Origin: Flammula alnicola
Taxonomy: Eukaryota > Basidiomycota > Agaricomycetes > Agaricales > Strophariaceae
Reading direction: 5' to 3'
Assembly: GCA_015499995.1 (NCBI GenBank)
Contig: JADNRV010000692.1
Span: forward strand, 1 to 17,381
Length of the DNA stretch: 17,381 nucleotides
Notes under the pieces: generated by a model
What the model was told of the DNA's origin: nothing
What the model saw: the letters and a program-made list of their open reading frames with translations, nothing else
Database searches by the model: none
In this document: positions 8,501-17,381 of the stretch, piece after piece
Numbering within the stretch: the first letter of the stretch is position 1
Layout: the number at the start of each line of letters is the position of its first letter
Made by a program: the position numbers and the translations under genes

Positions 8501-9878
8501 ATGGAATTTTTCAACGACAATGGGGCAGATCCTCTCAAACCTTCTCTGTTCGAACTCCTTGCTCAAGAACAGTTGAGGGACTTGTTGCAACCAGCATTAA
8601 AGTATGTTTTGGCGGTATGTGGGCCTGTCGTCTTTATGGATTTCTCTGACTAATGAGAATGCAGGTTTTTGCCCAACGTTATCCTCGTTATCTCTTGCGT
8701 ATCGTGAATCGGCACGAAGAATTGTACGCGTGTATCATGTTCGTTGTCGAGAAGCACTACCTAACAAAACATAGTAAGTACTTCAAACAGTCTCTTGTCG
8801 AAGCACATTCACCGGTATCCTCGTAGATGCTTCATTCTCCGAGAACTTTTACGGTTTGAAACGGAGACGAAAACCCTACATAGAAACAGAAAGAGCTGCA
8901 GCGGCTGTAGGAGGCTTGCCGGCCGGAGAGGCATTAAGAAATCAAGAGATTTGGCGTTCGCTGTTGTTCCTGGTTAGCCATTTCATTTTATTTGTGTTTA
9001 ATCCCTAATAACCCATTGTTGTAGGTTGGTGTGCCATATATACGAGCTAAGGCTCAAGACTACTTTGAAGCATTGGGTGGTGGCCTGAGTTCCGATGTTC
9101 TGGACGAAGGGTTGGATGCACGACAAATCCAGGCACTTGCAGACGAGGCACGAATCTTTCTAATACTCGTAAATGGGATACTGTGAAGGCTGACATCCTT
9201 GCAGAGCTTCAAAGGACGATTCAGGCGCGCTTTCAAAGCACTTTATCCATACCTGAATACCACTACTGAGCTATGGTTGCTCATGTGGAATATTGCGTAC
9301 CTGTTCGACAAGACACCTTCATACCGACCTTGGTTAAGTTGGATAGGAGTAGACGTACGGCGTCTCGGGATCGAAGACTTCGTACGTCAGCCATCTTCAC
9401 AAAAGAATATATCTGACGAACATTTTCCTAGCGAGCTGCAAGTTTTGCAGCGCAGAAAAAGTTGTCAACGGATACGCGGCGAAGTCTGTTGGCCCGTATC
9501 CGGCGGCTCATCCTGATTTCACCACGTTTACTGTTGGACTCGCTTCGACTATTGCTACCTACAGCCATTTTTTTCGTCAAGTTCTTGGAGTGGTGGTATT
9601 CACCTGGCTCACCTGCTCGGTCGTTATCAACCTCTCCCCAAGGCCCAGCGATCCCACCACCAAGCATGCTCCCTCCACATCCCCAGGGCATTCCATTTGA
9701 CAAGGGCTCCTATGGTATATGTCCGCTTTGCAAGCAAAGTATTAATAATGCTACCGCACTACCCTCTGGATATGTCTTTTGCTACCGTTGCGCTTACGAC
9801 CAAGTAGAGAAGCACCAAAAATGTCCAGTGACCCTCTTGCCAGCCCGGGTATGGCAACTGAGAAAAGTAATGGTGTGA
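8501..9878 (+). CDS. PEX12: Peroxisome assembly protein 12 (RING peroxin)
   Basis: Pex12 forms the peroxisomal membrane ubiquitin ligase with Pex2 and Pex10, which recycles the import receptor Pex5 (family knowledge). Exons: 8501-8614, 8665-8773, 8827-8972, 9025-9147, 9205-9381, 9432-9878, giving about 371 aa. Support: the N-terminal [64 protein letters not shown]; the membrane segment [19 protein letters not shown]-terminal RING has only CPLC (320-323), CYRC (340-343) and C354, fitting the degenerate, one-zinc Pex12 type. Intron 4 is ambiguous: a GC-AG intron at 9148-9204, or a 36-nt GT-AG intron at 9169-9204 that adds ARIFLIL. Both keep frame. Confidence 0.95.
9148..9204 (+). other. PEX12 intron 4, GC-AG (57 nt) or ultra-short GT-AG (36 nt)
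   Basis: Donor GAG|GCACGA gives ALADE|SFKGRF. Donor CTC|GTAAAT at 9169 gives a 36-nt intron and seven extra residues. Both use the acceptor CTTGCAG at 9204 and the likely GCTGAC branch site. Full retention would hit a TGA at 9184-9186, so some splicing is required. Confidence 0.6.
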
Positions 9879-9887
9879 TGGCGAACG

Positions 9888-9893
9888 CACGTT
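9888..9893 (+). promoter_or_regulatory. CACGTT, possible low-affinity Pho4-type site
   Basis: CACGTT is the weaker core recognised by yeast Pho4. It lies about 355 bases upstream of the PHO81 ATG but only 10 bases after the PEX12 stop, so it may be incidental 3' UTR sequence. Confidence 0.25.
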
Positions 9894-9912
9894 CGTCAGG
9901 ACCCTTAGGAGT

Positions 9913-9930
9913 AATCGATAACTATCGATT
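9913..9930. repeat. Perfect 7-bp inverted repeat with 4-nt spacer
   Basis: The arms are aatcgat and atcgatt around aact, 35 bases after the PEX12 stop codon. It could form a weak AT-rich hairpin in the 3' UTR. No known role. Confidence 0.45.
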
Positions 9931-10022
9931 GCTGGGAACGGTTGTGGTTATTTAGATTTTATGTAGTTTTTCGGCCGCAAAATTGTGCATTACATTGAAT
10001 CTGATTTGCCTCCCAGTACGAG

Positions 10023-10028
10023 CACGTG
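10023..10028 (+). promoter_or_regulatory. CACGTG E-box upstream of PHO81, candidate Pho4-type site
   Basis: A palindromic CACGTG lies 221 bases before the PHO81 start codon. In yeast, PHO81 is itself induced by Pho4 through such a core (established). The hexamer is expected about four times by chance in a window this size and four were seen, so placement is the only support. Confidence 0.4.
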
Positions 10029-10248
10029 TGTACGAAAATGGACTTTCGACAGAAGGTACTTCCGCGAAGACGCCGTGATTCCGAATCAGAATTATCTCTG
10101 GCAATACGAATTACAAACGACAGCAAACGACCTCCTGGATTCTTAAGCATTCCCTTTAGATATGTCTTGAAGTGGACGTCTGCATCGTACCGTTCCTGCT
10201 CATCTATCTTTTTCTTGAAGCTGGTGACAACCCGATTGCGACCTAATC

Positions 10249-13200
10249 ATGAAGGTATTTGGCGCCACTGAACCCTAGGAAGATCATTAACTCAATCTTG
10301 CGATATAGTTTGGCAAGCAAATACAAGCTCTGCAAGTTCCGGGATGGTCCAGCTACTATCTTGACTACAAGTTCTTGAAGAAAATTATTTCCTCGCTCGC
10401 TGCCAATCGCCCAGCATCAGAGGCAGCAGCGTTGGCATTGGGGGTTCGTCCACCTGATCATCTGATCCAGTCATCGCCGCAGCCAATATCACAGACAACG
10501 CGTCGAAGTCCGGCAGTCTCCCCTGCTGGTAGCCCAGGACAACCCCCTTTTTTTGCAACCTCGGGACATGATCTTCAAAGGGGTCCGGATTTTCGAGCCC
10601 ACAAAGCCGCTTTCTTTTTCAAACTAGAGCGAGAGCTGGAAAAGGTGTCGTCTGATCATTTTCTATGTACATATCCGAGGTTACTGACAGGAATATTTCC
10701 CGCAGATAAATGCATTTTATCTGCAGAAGGAAGCAGAGGTGACCTTGAGAATGGAAACTTTACTTTCAAAGCGAAGAGCTGCCGCGATGAGAGGTATACC
10801 AGACCCGACAAACGACATGACCCAAAATCACGTCGAATGGAGTGCGGTGGAGGAAGGGTTTCGTCTCCTGGAAAGGGACCTAGGGAAACTTCAGGTAAGT
10901 GGACCAGTCCAACTTGTCGCTAGTAGTAATCATTATATCCCTTGCCAGCAATTTGTAGAAATCAATGCCATCGGGTTCCGCAAGATTCTGAAGAAATTCG
11001 ACAAGCGCTCTACATCAACGACGAAGGAATTATATCTGGCCCGACAGGTTGATGTACAACCCGTGTTTAATCGACAGGTTTGCCTTTTTTTTTCTCATAT
11101 GCGACCCTATTGTCTTAATGACATGTTGATAGCTCATCTCTGAGCTTGCTGACACTGTGGCTACATGCCTGCTAAACATCACGGACCTCTCTTCAGGGCT
11201 CAAATTCGAGGGTCCTGTTGAAAACGACATTTTCGCACAACAAATTTTGACCGAAATTACGCCACCTCCTGGTCCATTCCGCGACCTTGAAAGTAACTTC
11301 CACAAAGCTCTTGCGACGTCGGATACCAAAGCCCTCGTGGATTGCGTCCATTACTCTGATTTGCTTGCCCAGCAATCCGGCGGCAAAGGCAATGTCACTC
11401 GAATACTGTGGAATGTCATCATAGAGGCACCTCAAGATCTGGCGGATCTTATCATGGCATCACTTACGTCTCCCTTCGATTTTCAATTCATCGATGATAT
11501 CAACGGACGCACCTGTTTGCATGAAGCCGCAATCGCTGGTGCTCAAAGAATGATAGCCTTATGCATTGAAAATGGCGTCCAAGTAGACAAGAGCGATGTT
11601 TATGGCCGCACTGCTCTGCATTACGCGGCCATGAAAGGTCATTCGTCTGTCTGCGAGCAACTTTTGGACGCTCATGCCGCTCCAAATATCCTCGATAGAG
11701 ACAATTACAGCCCTCTGGTATATGCTACCTTGAAAGGCGATGTAGCTTGTGTTCGTGTCCTCTTCGAAAAGGGGAAGGTCCTCGCCCATCCTCCAACGTC
11801 CTCAGGCGATTTCAGTCCATTATCACTCGCCGCTCAGGCAGGACACGTGGATGTCGTAATTTTGCTTCTAGAAAATGGAGCAACCTCTCTATCCAATAGC
11901 AACGGCGAATACCCTATACATCTAGCGGCTCGAGAAGGACATGCGCGGATCTGCGAACTATTGCTTCACCTCGAAGGCTGGGATACTCCGGATAAATACC
12001 ATGAATGGACACCCTTATTCCACGCTGCAAGATACGGACGTGCAGAATGTGTTCGCGTTATAGTCGATGGAGGTTGTCGTGTTTCAATCAAGGACGAACT
12101 CGGGCATTCTGCCTCTCACTACGCAGCATGGTATGGCCACCAGGCTTGCCTGGAAGTAATTCTAAATTCCACAGAAGGCTTGCCAACAGCGGCAAACATA
12201 CCGCATAGATTCCCTCGGTCGCCTATATCGGATGGTACCGCACCCAGCGAATTCGAGATCGACCAGATACCATCACTCTATCTACCACCCCCCATCATGC
12301 CCCATCGAGTCTACGGCCATAACTATTTAGTCAACGCACTCTTCGTCCAGGTATCAATTGGTCATTCTACGAAGAGGTTGAAAGAAAATAGCGGTGTACG
12401 CCTCCATCATCGACTGATAAGCCCCTTTTTCAAAGACGAATATCTTCTTTCCACGACGCCTCTCAAGCTCGTAATGACCGCCGGTCCACACGTGAATTCT
12501 GCTCCTTACACCATCTCTCTCCCGCAGAGAAGCGATGAAGGTTCTTTCGCTTTCCAGATCCCGTCTCTCCAGGACCTGGCATTGGAATTCTCTGTATATC
12601 CAAATTTTGGCACGAAAACAATTGGCCGAGCTGTAGCGCTGCCTTCCATGTTTTCGGACATCGAGAACAATCAATTCTTCACCTTGCCTATTCTTGATAA
12701 CAGATTGCATGTTATAGGCGAGGTAAGTTTTACTCCCTTCTTGTCCATGTCCATGTTCTTGTGTCTGAAAAATATATCTATGAATTTAGGTTGACTTTGA
12801 GATCAACATCATTGGACCATTCAAGGGCGTCACACTTGAGGTGGGAGGCGATTTGGAGACATATTGGAAGTCTACAGCCGTTGCAACAGGACAGCCAACC
12901 AGTCTGGCACCGCCCCGTCCCTCTCGCCGCCCCAATCATATTGGATCCGTACAAGCTTCGCCAGTTTACACTGCCAGTAATAATGGCGGCCAAACGTTGA
13001 CCATCTCCTCTCTTCAAGGAAGCTACGTTTATGTCGTTATCCAAGTCACGCGAGATCTCCACCCAGTCCTGTATTATGACTGGTTATTACCTGGGATCGA
13101 TTTCGAGCTCGGCGTCGCAGACGTTACTTTGGCCCAATACGAGCATCTGGCTAATTCCCTAGGGAGAAACGCTGTCGAGAGAACGGAGGATATAACATCT

Positions 13201-14015
13201 TCCGATTGGGCGAAGCTATTACCTCTTGCAATGCTCTCATTAGAACATTTACTCAAGGTATTTTGCATTGCTCAAGCATTCCAGAAAGGCAACTCATTTG
13301 TCTTTTCAGATCCTTCCCCCTGATGTTAATGTACTGTTCGATCTGGCATATCCTTCAGAGGCAACGGTGCAGTCATTGAGATTGCACAAGCTTGATCTGA
13401 ATGGTTTCGTGGACTCGGTTCTTCAAACCATATTCGATGTCTCCGGCCTGTTGGAACCACCTTTCACCAAGAGGAAACTTGCTTTCGCGTCTTTCTCGCC
13501 GGATGTTTGCTCAGCACTAAATTGGAAACAACCAAATTGTACGCTGACCCCACTATGACTTGCGATCTGTTCGGATGGCTAATATTTTCCAGATCCGGTA
13601 TTTTTTGGGGCTATATGCGGTAATGGGAGTGGTAACTTGCCCAGCCCTACGGCTTCTGGATCAGGTAAAGAAGAAAGACGGGTATCAAGCGTCGGCGCTG
13701 CTGTTGAATTCGCCAAAGCAAATAACTTGCTCGGTCTCTTTGTTGGCGCTGACATTTTGGTGAGCATTTGTATATTTCTTCGCACCAATTTCTTCGGGGG
13801 AACTTGGACTGAGGCGCGCCGTGATAGATTCAAGTTCCGTCTTTGCTTGATGGAATCCGTAGTGCTGAGCTCCTTATCGGCGTTTATGGGGTTTTGAGAA
13901 CCAGGCGAACCTTAGCACAGGTTCCCTGTCCCAGGCAGATAACACCACGGTAGACGCATTTGTTGTTGATGGCGCCGTTTGTTTTGTAGACAATTCTATG
14001 AGAGAATTGGCCTAA
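10249..14015 (+). CDS. PHO81: PHO81-like SPX / ankyrin / GDPD-like phosphate-signalling regulator
   Basis: Pho81 inhibits the Pho85 cyclin-dependent kinase when phosphate is low (family knowledge). Exons: 10249-10254 (MK only), 10309-10644, 10706-10894, 10949-11077, 11133-12722, 12790-13257, 13310-13538, 13593-13759, 13828-end. The SPX domain (~1-220) starts MKFGKQIQ, with YYLDYKFLKK (18-27) and GFRKILKKFDKRS (186-198), the basic inositol-pyrophosphate surface. About six ankyrin repeats lie at ~344-566 (GRTCLHEAA, GRTALHYAAMKGH, YPIHLAAREGH). A C-terminal GDPD-like domain starts near 815, where the catalytic His-Asp is replaced by YYDW, so it is probably inactive. As written, the frame stops at 13951-13953 (1079 aa). 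The expected family end DAFVVDGAVCFVDNSMRELA continues in another frame to 14013-14015. One extra base in the GGGG/TTTT run at 13888-13895 joins them (about 1100 aa). Confidence 0.93.
13888..13895 (+). other. Apparent one-base deletion in a G/T run near the PHO81 3' end
   Basis: The frame reading ELLIGVYG into GVLRTRRTLAQ ends at 13953. Shifting by one base at the GGGGTTTT run gives GFENQANLSTGSLSQAD and the conserved-looking end VDGAVCFVDNSMRELA. No plausible intron makes the same join without losing the ELLIGVYG segment. Confidence 0.7.
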
Positions 14016-14105
14016 GCGATAAGTACATTACTCCACAACCTTTACATTACAATACATGGATTTATGATATGGCATCTATTTCTTGTTCTATCCGAGTGAT
14101 CCTTT
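14016..14105. other. Short convergent gap between PHO81 and the ABC exporter gene
   Basis: Only 90 bases separate the two stop codons if PHO81 ends at 14015. The gap is AT-rich (tacattacaatacatgg) and probably carries overlapping 3' ends of both transcripts. Confidence 0.55.
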
Positions 14106-17088
14106 CTAAACGGATGCACGATATAACGAGGCATATGCCCCATTCTGGGCGATGAGTTCATCATGGCTCCCAAATTCGGATATAGTCTGGAAAGTAACCC
14201 GTTTAGAAAGGCATGATATTTTTGGAAGCGTGCGACTTACCCCATTCTCCATCATGGCGACTTTATCCGCACGCCGAGCGGTCGAAAGGCGATGAGTTAT
14301 GAATATTACCGTTTTCGTTCTTTCACCTGAGGGCGCGCGTGAGATTTTTTCGAGAGTATCAAAAATCTGGTTCTGTGCGTGTCCATCTAGCGCAGAGGTC
14401 TACTTTACAATGAGTCGAGATCAGGTAAAAGGTGCAGAAACTTACAGGCTCATCAAATAATAGCAAGTCGACGCCAGGTTCGTTTGCTCGCATAAATGCC
14501 CGGGCAAGGGCTATTCGTTGCCACTAGTTAAAGAAAGCCAAGGTAAGTATCGTTAGTATAGGAATGATAGACGAAAGACGTACCTCTCCACCTGAGAGGC
14601 CGTGCCTTTGTGATGAATGATGATAATCCATCGAGCCAGGGTAGGAGAAAGACTCGAACCCTGGAGTCTCAAGCATCGTCTTGAGACCATTGGGCAGAGA
14701 CTCTACGAGAGTGTCTGCCTCAGCCAAATGAATGGCTGTTTCTATTGCCGGTCTATATCCAATTTTTTCGACGTTTCCAAGGCCGACATTCTCCTTCACT
14801 GTGGTGCTGAACTTGGAGAAACCTTGGAAGACTGCACTGAGATGACTATGATATTCCGCAGGATTATAGCGTCGAATGTCAATGCCATTAATAAGGAGGG
14901 ATCCCTTGTCAAAATCGTCGATCCGGAGCAAAATTCTTGCAAGCGTTGATTTGCCTGGTCGATATCAGTATGAAGGAGAAAGAAAACAAGTAGAGAGGAG
15001 TATACCTGAGCCGTTATAACCGACGATAGCAAGAGTTTCTCCGGCTTTGAGAGAAAAGTTGACATTGCGCAAGGCAGGCTCAGTGCAGCCTGGGTAAGTG
15101 TAAGAAAGGCCTCTGGGAAAGATGAGAAAGTGCAAAATAAAACATCGATTATAAATCATTACCTTGCAATGATGTTTACGCCACCATGCACTGGTGTGTA
15201 ATGAGCGATTTCCTCGTGCTTTGGATTCAGTCTAGGTTTTAATTTCATGCTCGCCGTAAATGCGGACATCAGAAAGATACCCTGGAAGGCCATCCTTGCC
15301 GTGGTTACCAAGTTGCCAAATGCATAGACCAAGCTCTGAATAGAGCTGCGATATACTGTTAAAGAGCCAAGTGAAGCCGAGGAGTTCTGGAAAAACAGCA
15401 ACAGAGGGACCTGAACTTTTTTGAGATTACGGCATAGCATTCGTAATAACAAAACTCACATTCTGAATAGCGCCTACAAGTTCCATGAGATTGAATTGGT
15501 CAATAATAGAGGCACTCCGAGCATACGACGGTTGCTCGGACGAAAGGACTATCTTCCGAGCACTTGACCAGGACTTGAGAATCCAGTCGCCCAATCCAAA
15601 CAAAGCTATTTCAGGACGGTGGACATCACTGTAAGCCAAATTTCGCAGGCGTTCTTGTCGATCACTGGCACGGGCTTCCTTTGCGCTTGTAGGGGATTCC
15701 TTCTGGTCGCGTGAACACCTGATCGAAGACAGAAAGAGGGGCAGCAATGTGGACAAGATTGACAGGAAAGAATGCCAAAATGGAACGCCCCGCGGGTGAG
15801 AGAAATGATTAGGAAGAGGTGAGACGCGATTTCGGTCGTGAGGGAAATGACATGAATAAAATCCAACGGTGATAACACGCCAAAGCCTCCTCCAGCAAAT
15901 GAACGTGCGAATAGATCGGATTCTTGGAGAAGGGCGCGCACGGTGGGGTCCGCTAAGGTAGGAACATCGAGTCGGACTCGCTGTTCCATCTGTTTGTATT
16001 CAATAAAAAAACGAGCGGACCCCAATACGACATTTTCATTTGAGGCGCTGTGGTACAGGTCAAAAAAATTGTCGTTCATTACCATGTTCAAAAATAACTT
16101 ACGCAAAAGAGTCAAGGCAGCCTTCGATTACCCTTCGAAAGACCTCCGTTGATATGAGATATAATAATCTACTCCATGTGAAGCTCTCTGATGCAATCAA
16201 AGTCTGCAGCTATTTGACAAAGGCTAGTAAGGGTAACCCCAAAATGTCTTTTGGAATATACTCGCACCTCGTCAACTATCAAAGCCTGAGAGATTACATT
16301 AATTCAGAGCGAATGAAAAACATTTCCAGAGACGAACCTGGGAGTAACCTCGGAATGCTGGGAAAAGGCTTCGAACAATGTTCAGGGTCATCATGAGCGT
16401 CGTCCTCAGTGGATTCAGCGCCCATAACACCCTCAACTACCAAAATGTAGTTTAGACCAGCATTGTAGAAAAAAAAAGAGGTTGTATGACTCACAAAGTC
16501 CAAGGTACAGTGCTGGGTCACAAAAAGTGCCAGTCGCGCATTTTCAAGAGTAAGAGGTCGCGGAGCACCGGGAACCAAGTAGGATCCTTTTTGTCCAGGA
16601 ATTTCTCGGGAAGCCAACCAAGCATCGTAGATAGATTCTGGTTCCAGTTTCGAGGCTTTTGAATATGAAGGATTACGAGGGGGTAGTTGAAAATCCGCAG
16701 GAAAGAGCAACCTGCGAGATATCACTCTGTGGCGCATATTTGAGTGGTAGGATAATGGAGACCGCATTTGAAGCGATTGAGTTTATATGTGTGAGTGTAG
16801 CCGCAGACTGGTTCCAACCTACCAAAAGATGTAGATGAACCTTTTTGTCTGTTAATATATGAGATCCGGGCGTTGTCCATGACCGTATGATTGCGGTGCA
16901 AAGACCAAGTTGCTCCAGGCTGTACAAACTGTGCGCATTTGGTAGAAGTGACCCAAAGGACGGATATGATGTTGTGGGAGGTCGGTGCGATTTATAAGAG
17001 CATCAACTCCCTTCAGATATCCAAATAAGGACGTCAGAGCCCGAAAGCCCGACATCGGGACACAGCCACCTCTCGCCACCGTCGCCAT
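14106..17088 (-). CDS. Half-size ABC exporter (one membrane domain plus one ATPase domain)
   Basis: Exons, 5' to 3': 17088-16906, 16848-16823, 16711-16495, 16436-16338, 16285-16262 (24 nt), 16203-16103, 16047-15460, 15410-15163, 15112-15006, 14954-14584, 14523-14446, 14399-14241, 14186-14106, giving about 760 aa. The membrane part includes LRVLWALNPLRTTL, AFRGYSQALIVDE, DFIHVISLTTEIASHLFLIISL, and the segment VPFWHSFLSILSTLLPLFLSSI. The ATPase domain is complete: Walker A GYNGSGKST, Q-loop VFQGF, signature LSGGEWQRIALARAF, Walker B LLLFDEPTSALD, H-loop ITHRLST. Introns split Walker A, LSGGE|WQR and the DEP|TSALD motif. Substrate unknown. Frame is lost once, at the GGGG run 15787-15790, and regained by one added base. 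The N-terminal splice sites (exons 1-3) are uncertain. An alternative in-frame acceptor at 15386 would remove eight residues. Confidence 0.85.
15787..15790 (-). other. Apparent one-base deletion at a C/G run in the ABC exporter gene
   Basis: On the coding strand ...SLTRG continues as AFHFGILSCQ in the same frame, but the adjacent frame gives VPFWHSFLSILSTLLPLFLSSI, a good membrane helix that leads in frame into the rest of the exporter. One extra G in CGCGGGGCG joins them. A GT-AG intron (GTTCCA to GATCAG, about 67 nt) would also join the frames but would delete that helix. Confidence 0.6.
16262..16285 (-). other. 24-nt microexon of the ABC exporter gene
   Basis: CTCTCAG|gct...cga|GTATAT encodes eight residues, ALIVDEVR, between phase-0 introns of 52 and 58 nt. 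It links AFRGYSQ to TLIASESFTW in frame. Skipping it would also keep the frame. Confidence 0.65.
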
Positions 17089-17339
17089 TTCCCCCGCTTC
17101 TTAAGTTATCTATGTACATACTTCCGATCGTGTGATAATTGCTTAACGAGGCAGAACCGCAAAGGCCACATATAAAACATGGCCAAGTCAGAATAAGAGC
17201 GACACGGACGCCCCGCACCGTGCCGACGCTTGGTGATCGACGATCATGTGCCACGTGCGATCGCACTCCAATTCTCTGCTCACGAGTCGAAGATTTTTTC
17301 GAATAGTTCATCTACTTTCAAAATAGTTCCATCAGCCTA
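17089..17339. promoter_or_regulatory. Divergent promoter region upstream of the ABC exporter gene
   Basis: The gap lies between the ABC exporter start and a possible gene start at 17340. It contains ATATAAAA near 17169-17177 on the + strand, a TATA-like candidate for the rightward gene, and a CACGTG at 17252-17257. No convincing open frame lies inside. Confidence 0.45.
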
Positions 17340-17381
17340 ATGTCGACCCCTGTCGACGCTTCTCATGTTGCAGATAGCCTC
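17340..17381 (+). CDS. Possible 5' end of a rightward gene, cut by the window edge
   Basis: An ATG at 17340 opens MSTPVDASHVADSL and stays open to the last base. Only 14 codons are visible, so no family can be named. Support is the A-rich-to-CTA leader, the TATA-like element about 165 bases upstream and the gene spacing. It could equally be chance. Confidence 0.35.
   Translation, partial: MSTPVDASHVADSL

Larger units (their letters stand above)
9879..10248 (+). promoter_or_regulatory. PEX12-PHO81 intergenic region: PEX12 3' UTR and PHO81 promoter
   Basis: This 370-base gap lies between genes in tandem. It contains CACGTT (9888-9893), CACGTG (10023-10028) and a perfect small inverted repeat (9913-9930). 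An ATG at 10038 opens a frame that reads past the PHO81 start out of frame and stops at 10269-10271. A two-codon ATG-TCT-TGA lies near 10162. Whether either falls in the 5' UTR depends on the unknown transcription start. Confidence 0.6.

Noticed and set aside
8258..8590. 110-codon minus-strand open frame upstream of and overlapping PEX12
   Set aside because: It overlaps PEX12 exon 1 in antisense, has no family motif, and the PEX12 reading is strongly supported.
10038..10271. Open frame with ATG upstream of PHO81
   Set aside because: It overlaps the PHO81 start out of frame, is highly charged with no motif, and is best treated as promoter/5' UTR. It might act as a uORF if transcribed.
17252..17257. 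CACGTG in the ABC exporter upstream region as evidence of co-regulation with PHO81
   Set aside because: About four such hexamers are expected by chance here, and two of the four seen lie inside PHO81 coding sequence. There is no other link to phosphate control.
1..17381. CRISPR array, tRNA or rRNA genes, transposon ends, secondary-metabolite cluster, integrated virus
   Set aside because: No direct-repeat array, cloverleaf, terminal inverted repeats with transposase, or biosynthetic core gene was seen. All recognised genes are eukaryotic housekeeping or transport genes.

Overview
This window looks like nuclear DNA of a filamentous basidiomycete, most likely an Agaricomycete. Seven genes or gene fragments are packed on both strands with intergenic gaps of about 90 to 520 bases. 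Six of them are complete apart from apparent one-base frame breaks, and these are interrupted by about 45 introns, mostly 46-68 nt with GT-AG ends. Splice models were built by hand from reading-frame continuity, splice-site bases and remembered family motifs. No alignment or RNA data were available.

Layout: (1) 1-1060 (+), the 3' part of a repetitive Glu/Pro/Val/Ala-rich protein with a basic tail. (2) 1350-6018 (-), HBS1, the ribosome-rescue GTPase, in 13 exons with a very long disordered linker. (3) 6273-6994 (+), mitochondrial single-stranded DNA-binding protein (RIM1 type), divergent from HBS1. (4) 7154-7982 (-), a UPF0303/DUF967 (Ybr137w-like) protein. (5) 8501-9878 (+), PEX12, a RING subunit of the peroxisomal ubiquitin ligase, divergent from gene 4. 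(6) 10249-14015 (+), PHO81-like SPX/ankyrin/degenerate-GDPD phosphate regulator. (7) 14106-17088 (-), a half-size ABC exporter. (8) 17340-17381 (+), a possible start of another gene.

The genes are housekeeping or regulatory and do not form an obvious pathway or cluster: mRNA surveillance, mitochondrial DNA maintenance, peroxisome biogenesis, phosphate signalling and transport. I found no mobile element, CRISPR array, tRNA, rRNA or biosynthetic cluster, and no evidence of a wholly new system.

The points most worth checking are: (a) the HBS1 architecture, where four phase-1 symmetric exons, a 515-residue linker with four SKLA motifs, and a weak donor followed at once by an in-frame TGA could allow a Ski7-like short isoform; (b) four apparent one-base losses at C/G runs, in three genes, that look like assembly errors; (c) one confident and one ambiguous GC-AG intron; (d) Pho4-type CACGTG and CACGTT sites upstream of PHO81.
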